Assembly: GCA_026193555.1 (NCBI GenBank)
Contig: JAPHUU010000316.1
Location: 1-20,057 of the forward strand
Origin: Rhodanobacter sp.
GTDB taxonomy: Bacteria; Pseudomonadota; Gammaproteobacteria; Xanthomonadales; Rhodanobacteraceae
Direction: 5' to 3'
DNA length: 20,057 nt
The translations under genes were made by a program, and so were the position numbers. The notes below the pieces were generated by a model, which was not told the origin of the DNA, did not search any database, and was given only the letters and a program-made list of their open reading frames with translations. Of the stretch, positions 14,862 through 20,057 are shown in pieces (positions within the stretch are counted from its first letter, which is position 1; every line of letters starts with the position of its first letter).

Positions 14862-17800
14862 TTACTGGGCGACGGCGGCGATCCTCGCCGGCTCGCCGGT
14901 CATCAGCGTTGGCGCGCCGGCTGCAAAGGCGGCGCGGTTGTAGCTGGCCACGTCGCCGGCGAGCAGTGCGTTGAACTGGCTGACCTTGGCCTCGACCTTG
15001 CCTTGCAGTTGCTGTGCGATATCCAGCAGGGCCGGCGTGGGCATCTGCCCCTGCAGACCGGAGAAGCCATAGCCAGCCAGTGCTTGCAAGCTGCCGTGCA
15101 GATCGGACAGTTGCTTGAGGTCGTCCTCGAGCACATCGTGCTGCACGCCGGGCGCGTAGATGCTGTCGCGGAACCTGTTCAGCTCGGTGTCGAGCTTCTT
15201 CGCCAGTTTCAGTGCCTCGACGTAGCGCGCGTCGTCGCCGGCCTTGTCCTCGAACTGTTTCAGCGTGGCGCGCATCGAGGTGACCCGGTTGAGCATGTCG
15301 TTGAGCGTGCCCAGTTCGTTGCGGGCGGCCAGCGCGTGCTGCAGGATCGCCTGCCCGGCCTCGGGTGCCGGCTTCTGGTTGGGGTCGGCTTTGACCAGCA
15401 CGCTCTCGCTGGCGCTGTGACCATCGGCGCTGACGGTGACCTGATAGCTGCCGGGCAATACCATCGGGCCGTGGCTGTTGTTGCCGTCCTTGTCCTTTTT
15501 CTCGTCCTCGTTTTGCGGCTTGTCGAAATCGAGCTTGGTGGCACCGTCGTAATGCATGTTCCAGACATAGCGATTCACGCCCGCCTTGGCATTGGTGTAG
15601 CGCGTGGCGATGACGCGGCCGGCGCTGTCGCGCACGGTCAGCGTGACCGCGCCGTGCTTGTCCTTCTTGGCTGCCTTGATTGCCTTGGGCACGCTGTAGT
15701 CGATCACCACGCCGTCGGGTGCGTTGGGCACGGTGTACAGCGGCTCGGCGCCTTCGCCACGTGACCAACGCACGAACTGGATTCCCGCTCGAGGGGTGAA
15801 CAGATGCAGCGGCTGCTTGGCCATGTCATCGCTGTATTCGGCCAGCGGTGCGAAATGATCGAACACGAAGATCCCGCGGCCATGCGTGGCCAGTACCAGA
15901 TCACCCTGCACGAACTTCACGTCGACTACCGGCACGGTCGGAAAATTCGCGCCGAGCTTGCTCCAGTGGCCGCCGTTGTCGCGCGAAATCCAGCCGCCGA
16001 TGTCGGTGCCGGCGACCAGTACGCCGGCGTGCTCCGGGTCCTCGCGTACCACCGACACCGGGGCGTCCGGCAGGCCCTTGTCGATCCGCGTCCAGCTCTT
16101 GCCGAAGTTCCCGGTGCGGTAGACGTAGGCATGACGGTCGTCGAGTTCATGTGCGTCGAACCCGACCCAGGCATGCCCCGGTTGGCTCGCCGACACGCCG
16201 ACCTGATACACGCGTGCCCATTTCGGTGCGCCGCCCGGGGTGACATTGGACCAGTGTGCGCCGCCGTCGCGGGTCAGCTGCACCAGGCCGTCGTCGGTGC
16301 CTGCCCACAGCACCTTGGTGTCTGACGGCGCGATGCTCAGCGACAGCACGGTGTCGTAGCTCTCGGCACCGGACAGGTCCAGGTTCACCGGACCGCCCGA
16401 CAACGCCTGTTTGGCCTTGTCGTTGCGGGTCAGGTCGTCGCTGATCGGCACCCAGGTCTGCCCGGCGTCGGTGGACTTGAGGATGACGTTGGCGCCGGCG
16501 TAGACCGTGCGGGCGTCGTGCGGGTCGACCGCGATCGGCGTGGTCCAGTTGAAACGGTATTTCACCTCGGTCAGCGGCAAGTCGTTGACGAAGGCCGGGC
16601 CATGCAGGTACGGCATGATGAAGTCGCTGCGCCTGGTATCGCGGTGAAACACGCTCATCGCGCCGTCCTGGGCGTCGTTGTAGATGAGGTCCTTGCCGGC
16701 CGGCACCACGTACTCGCCGTCGCCGCCGACCACGTTGAACCAGTCGTTCGCGCCCAGCACCTTGTCGGCCAGCGAGCTGGAAGGGCCGCACCAGCCGGCG
16801 TTGTCCTGCAGGCCGGCGCACAGCAGATAGGGCGTGCTTTCGTCGGCAGCCACCATGTAGTCCTGCTCGATCGGCAGGGCGTCGAGGAAGCGCCAGCTCT
16901 TGCCGCCGTCCTGGCTGAGGTAGACGCCGCCGTCGTTGCCCTGCAGGATCCGCTTCGGGTTACCCGGATCAATCCACAGCGCGTGATGATCCGGATGCAC
17001 GCCCTTGTCGGCCACGTGCGCGGTCTTGCCGCCGTCGTCGGACTGAATCAGGTGGAACGACATGAAGTACAGCTTGTCGGCATCGGTCGGCGCGACCACG
17101 AAGCGCGAGAAGTAGAACGGCCGCACGTCCAGTTGGTGGTTGTCGCTGACCTCGGTCCACTTGTCGCCCAGATCGTGCGAGATGAACAGCAGGCCCTTGC
17201 CCGGCTTGGTCTCGACCAATGTGTAGACGCGCTGGGGATCGCTTGGCGCGGTAGCCACCGCGATGCGGCCCAGCGGGCCCTCGGGCAGGCCTTCGGTCAA
17301 TTTTTGCCAGCTGGCGCCGCCATCGGTGGAGCGCCACAGGGCGCTGCCCTTGCCGCCGTCTACCAGGTTCCACGGATGGCGTACAACCTCCCAGGTGCTG
17401 GCAAACAGCACCTGCGGGTTGCCCGGCGCCATCGCCATGTCGACCGCACCGGTCTTGTTGTCGACGAACAGCGTCTTCTTCCAGGTCTTGCCACCGTCGG
17501 TGGTCTCGAACACGCCGCGTTCGGCATTCGGACCCCACGCATGGCCCAGCGCCGCGACCAGCACGTGATCGGCGTTGTGCGGGTCGACCATGATCTTGCC
17601 GATCTGGCCGGCGTCGGCCAGGCCCATGCGCTTGAAGCTCTTGCCGGCATCGGTGGACAGGTACACGCCGGCACCGTCGGTGATGTCGTTGCGGATGTTG
17701 CTCTCGCCGGTACCGACCCAGACCAGGTTGGGGTTCGAGGGCGCCAGCGCGATCGCGCCGATCGAGGCGCTGGCCTCATGCTCGAAGATTGGCTTCCAGT

Positions 17801-18071
17801 GCTCACCGCCGTCGGTGGTCTTCCACACGCCACCCGCGGCGGCGCCAACGTAATAGGTCAACGGGTCGCCAGGAATGCCGACCGCAGCGGCCACGCGGCC
17901 ACCGGCGACGGCCGGGCCCAGATCACGGAAATGCAGCTCCGCGAACGGTCCCTTGTCGGTGGACGCGGCAGTCTTGGCTGGCTTGGCCGCGCTCGTGTTG
18001 GCGAATGCGGGAGTGGCGACAAGGGCTGACAGAATGGCAAGTGACAGAATGCGGCGGCAGTGGCTGGGCAT
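14862..18071 (-). CDS. Secreted BNR/Asp-box, Vps10-sortilin-like beta-propeller protein (paralogue 2)
   Basis: This 1069-residue protein starts at the ATG at 18071, followed by a signal peptide with likely cleavage after AFA at residue 24; AGGA lies eleven bases upstream. A longer frame from 18476 adds 135 residues with no recognisable domain and would bury the signal peptide. The mature protein has Asp-boxes such as TTDGGEHW, TTDGGKTW, STDGGASW, STDAGQTW and TRDGGAHW. It shares blocks such as GGRV, GIPGD, IGAxALAPS, VGTGE and GPNAERGVF with the 7859-10981 protein, so the two are paralogues. Two cysteines near LLCAGLQDNAGWCG could form a disulphide. From about 800 an Ig-like segment appears (VTLTVRDSAG, YVWNMHY), interrupted by a charged EDEKKDKDGNN insert, then a helical C-terminus from about 905. 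No catalytic motif is evident. It is divergent from a TonB-dependent receptor. Confidence 0.88.
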   Translation of the reverse strand: MPSHCRRILSLAILSALVATPAFANTSAAKPAKTAASTDKGPFAELHFRDLGPAVAGGRVAAAVGIPGDPLTYYVGAAAGGVWKTTDGGEHWKPIFEHEASASIGAIALAPSNPNLVWVGTGESNIRNDITDGAGVYLSTDAGKSFKRMGLADAGQIGKIMVDPHNADHVLVAALGHAWGPNAERGVFETTDGGKTWKKTLFVDNKTGAVDMAMAPGNPQVLFASTWEVVRHPWNLVDGGKGSALWRSTDGGASWQKLTEGLPEGPLGRIAVATAPSDPQRVYTLVETKPGKGLLFISHDLGDKWTEVSDNHQLDVRPFYFSRFVVAPTDADKLYFMSFHLIQSDDGGKTAHVADKGVHPDHHALWIDPGNPKRILQGNDGGVYLSQDGGKSWRFLDALPIEQDYMVAADESTPYLLCAGLQDNAGWCGPSSSLADKVLGANDWFNVVGGDGEYVVPAGKDLIYNDAQDGAMSVFHRDTRRSDFIMPYLHGPAFVNDLPLTEVKYRFNWTTPIAVDPHDARTVYAGANVILKSTDAGQTWVPISDDLTRNDKAKQALSGGPVNLDLSGAESYDTVLSLSIAPSDTKVLWAGTDDGLVQLTRDGGAHWSNVTPGGAPKWARVYQVGVSASQPGHAWVGFDAHELDDRHAYVYRTGNFGKSWTRIDKGLPDAPVSVVREDPEHAGVLVAGTDIGGWISRDNGGHWSKLGANFPTVPVVDVKFVQGDLVLATHGRGIFVFDHFAPLAEYSDDMAKQPLHLFTPRAGIQFVRWSRGEGAEPLYTVPNAPDGVVIDYSVPKAIKAAKKDKHGAVTLTVRDSAGRVIATRYTNAKAGVNRYVWNMHYDGATKLDFDKPQNEDEKKDKDGNNSHGPMVLPGSYQVTVSADGHSASESVLVKADPNQKPAPEAGQAILQHALAARNELGTLNDMLNRVTSMRATLKQFEDKAGDDARYVEALKLAKKLDTELNRFRDSIYAPGVQHDVLEDDLKQLSDLHGSLQALAGYGFSGLQGQMPTPALLDIAQQLQGKVEAKVSQFNALLAGDVASYNRAAFAAGAPTLMTGEPARIAAVAQ

Positions 18072-18567
18072 GGTCGAGGGGTTCCTGTTGCGGTGGCGGA
18101 GTGCGCAATGATAAAAACGCTGAAGCAAGGCAATTCCTCCAACTATCCGAGTGTGTCCTGTCACGGCGCAAGTGACGAAGGTCCTGCTCGATCTGCGCGT
18201 TGAGCCGGGATTCGTCGATTGTGGTGCGTGCCATCCGGGGGCTGGCGCCGACGCGATGAGTGACGCTGCCACCGGCGCCAGCCGGCTCCTGGCCGGTGGC
18301 CGAGGCGTCGTGGAAGATGCCGGGATCCATGCCCGGCAAGCCGCGCAGCCACCCGCACACGCGACCACCTCTGTGGTGCCCGCCGCCTGTCGTTCTGTTC
18401 GCGAGGCCCCGACAGTGGACTTCGAGGCCCTTGCTGGAAGCGACCGACAGTGAGTACATGCCGGTTGCTGTTGCAACGCGATCCCGCGGCACCCAAACCT
18501 CTGGCCTATGGTGTTCTGTCGCCGGGCAGGCGATAAGAACCGGCTGAACGCTCAACGGAAACCACGC
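18072..18567. other. 496-bp divergent intergenic region with several inverted repeats and no supported gene
   Basis: This stretch separates the divergent propeller and receptor genes and should contain both promoters. Two hairpins are visible: GCCACCGGC (18268-18276) with GCCGGTGGC (18292-18300), and GCCGGG (18319-18324) with CCCGGC (18332-18337). An AT-richer patch near 18107-18120 could hold the minus-strand promoter (TATCAT on that strand), but no good -35 is seen. I found no convincing Fur box. Frames are open on both strands, but none has a domain, good start or plausible composition. Confidence 0.5.
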
Positions 18568-20057
18568 ATGTCAATATCGCGCCACGCTCTGCTGCCGCTG
18601 GCTGTGGCCATGGCACTCGTTGCCATCGCTGCGCCAGCGCAGCAGGCCGCACCCTCCGTGCCGAAGTCATCCACCAACCTCGCGCCGGTCGATGTTCATG
18701 CCGAGAGCTGGCGTGAGACCCTCAAGGCCAAGCTCGAGCACATGCTGCCCGAAGTCGACGGCACCCGAATCACCGTGACCAAAAAGACCACGGTGACCCA
18801 TCTGGCCGACCAGCCGACGGTGATCGGCAACAACCTCGACCAGTTGCTGGCGCGCTCGCCCGGGGTGCAGGTGTCGCAGCAGCCGACGCCGACCCAGTTC
18901 AACCTCAGCTATCGCGGTCTGGGCAACCCGCAGGAATCCGAATACGTGCTGGTGATGCAGGACGGCATCCCGCTGGAAAGCGACTGGATCGGCTTTCCCA
19001 CCCTGTACGCGATGCCGCTGACCCAGAGCCTGTCCGAAGTCGAGCTGATCCGCGGCGGTTCCAGCCTGCTGTACGGGCCCGAGCCGGCGCCGGTGATCAA
19101 CCTGGTGTCGCGTCGCCCCGCGCCCGGCGCACCGTTTTCCGCCAGCAGCGAACAGGTGATCGGCAACCACGGTCTGTATTCCAGCTACAACGCGGTCGAG
19201 GGCAGCAGCGGCCGCTGGACTTATCGCGCCGATGCCGCCTACGTGGGCAGCGACGGCAACCGGACGAACGCCGGCTCGCAGATGCGCCAGGCCGATCTGT
19301 ACCTCGGCTATCGCCCGGACGACAAGCAGCTGTGGTGGTTCGACCTGCATGCGATCGATGCGGCCTCCGGCGATGCCGGACGACTGGGCTATCCGCAGTG
19401 GCAGGCCAACCCGCGCGCCACGCCGACGCCTTACAACCGCGACTGGGTCAACCGCTATCAGCTGGTGCTGGGCCACCGGGCCGAATTCGGCAACGGCTGG
19501 CTGTTCGAGGGCAAGCTGTGGTTCGCCTGGCAGGATCTGGCCAGCCGTTCCGCCAGTGGGGCGCTGGCGCCGCCGCGGCCGAGCAGCACCACCGTGCAGG
19601 ACGAGCAGTTCCGCACCGGCGGCGCCGACCTGCGCCTGCGCAGGAAGTGGGGCAAGGGCAACGCCTTCACCCTCGGCACCACGCTGTTCCATGGCGACGA
19701 TCCGTTTCGGCAGTGGAGCAGCAGCGATCTTTACGTCGACCGCCATGATCGCAGCGGCGCGCCGCGGCTGCGCCAGTCGCGCAGCTCGGACTATTACGCA
19801 GTGTTCGCCGAGAACGTGTTCCGCCTGCCGCACCGCTTCCACATCGTGCCCTCGGTGCGGCTGGAGCACGAGCGCGTGGCGGTGAACGAATCCGTCAGGC
19901 CACCGTTCCTCAGCCGCCCGCTGATCCACGAGGCTGACGCGCGCAACGTGCCGCTGTTCGGGCTGGGCATCGGCAACGACTTCGGCCACGGCAACGAGAC
20001 CTATTTCAACGTGTCGCAGGGTTGGCGGCCGCTGCGCTATTTCGACATGGCCTCGCC
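18568..20057 (+). CDS. TonB-dependent outer-membrane receptor, N-terminal 496 residues (runs off window)
   Basis: The frame starts at ATG 18568, with GGAAA seven bases upstream, and is still open at the window end. A signal peptide is present (hydrophobic residues 7-22, likely cleavage after APA at 24). LAPVDVHAE at 38-46 resembles a TonB box. The plug domain follows, roughly residues 70-180. It includes NNLDQLLARSPGVQV, LSYRGLG, VLVMQDGIPLESD, LSEVELIRGGSSLLYGPEPA and VINLVSRRP, all typical of TonB-dependent siderophore-type receptors. The remainder alternates aromatic-rich strands and polar loops as expected for the barrel. The plug most resembles the FecA-like group, but the ligand cannot be told from sequence. 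Family members are usually 650-800 residues, so about a third is missing. Its divergence from a secreted propeller gene hints at co-regulated nutrient use, which is only an inference. Confidence 0.9.
   Translation, partial: MSISRHALLPLAVAMALVAIAAPAQQAAPSVPKSSTNLAPVDVHAESWRETLKAKLEHMLPEVDGTRITVTKKTTVTHLADQPTVIGNNLDQLLARSPGVQVSQQPTPTQFNLSYRGLGNPQESEYVLVMQDGIPLESDWIGFPTLYAMPLTQSLSEVELIRGGSSLLYGPEPAPVINLVSRRPAPGAPFSASSEQVIGNHGLYSSYNAVEGSSGRWTYRADAAYVGSDGNRTNAGSQMRQADLYLGYRPDDKQLWWFDLHAIDAASGDAGRLGYPQWQANPRATPTPYNRDWVNRYQLVLGHRAEFGNGWLFEGKLWFAWQDLASRSASGALAPPRPSSTTVQDEQFRTGGADLRLRRKWGKGNAFTLGTTLFHGDDPFRQWSSSDLYVDRHDRSGAPRLRQSRSSDYYAVFAENVFRLPHRFHIVPSVRLEHERVAVNESVRPPFLSRPLIHEADARNVPLFGLGIGNDFGHGNETYFNVSQGWRPLRYFDMAS

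Noticed and set aside
18072..18476. N-terminal extension of the second propeller gene to 18476
   Set aside because: The in-frame ATG at 18071 is followed by a typical signal peptide and preceded by AGGA; the extension has no recognisable domain.
17923..18555. Minus- and plus-strand open frames across the divergent intergenic region
   Set aside because: No good ribosome binding site, no domain, and the composition matches shadows of GC-rich DNA; kept only as a low-interest observation.
18667..19989. 440-codon minus-strand open frame at the window end
   Set aside because: The plus strand encodes an unmistakable TonB-dependent receptor through the same bases.

Overview
The window is GC-rich and densely coding, with secreted beta-propeller proteins, a TonB-dependent receptor, a large c-di-GMP/two-component repertoire and a perfect CRP/Clp-type operator. 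This fits a gammaproteobacterium of the Xanthomonadales, plausibly Rhodanobacteraceae or Xanthomonadaceae. That placement is inferred from gene content, not from a phylogenetic marker.

Left part (1-7756, all rightward). Bases 1-72 are the 3' end (domains V and VI) of a group II intron whose body lies outside the window. Then comes a three-gene signalling operon. It encodes a 1530-residue membrane histidine kinase (CHASE, about six PAS domains, one GAF, HisKA, HATPase), a small Rcp1/CheY-like response regulator, and a REC-PAS-LOV-GGDEF-EAL protein. The LOV domain carries the photo-adduct cysteine and the three FMN-contacting polar residues at the spacing of known blue-light receptors. The output enzyme could therefore be set both by phosphorylation and by blue light. 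Its EAL domain looks intact and its GGDEF domain degenerate, so c-di-GMP degradation is the likelier output.

Middle part (7757-14861). A secreted 1040-residue BNR/Vps10-like propeller protein is on the minus strand. It is divergent from a tandem-GAF diguanylate cyclase with SGDEF and an intact inhibitory site. The space between them carries a perfect TGTGA-N6-TCACA palindrome. Because Clp, the CRP homologue of Xanthomonas, is itself inhibited by c-di-GMP, this suggests a feedback connection. Downstream are a probable GAF-domain gene relic, a set of nested inverted repeats, a minus-strand exported COG4798-type methyltransferase-like protein, and a REP-like hairpin doublet.

Right part (14862-20057). 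A second, paralogous secreted BNR/Vps10-like protein (minus strand, 1069 residues) is divergent from a TonB-dependent outer-membrane receptor that runs off the window end. About 500 bp of structured, gene-poor DNA separates them.

No tRNA, rRNA, CRISPR array or complete transposon was seen. The most interesting signal is the predicted light- and phosphorylation-gated c-di-GMP module on the left, together with the separate diguanylate cyclase that may be under Clp control.
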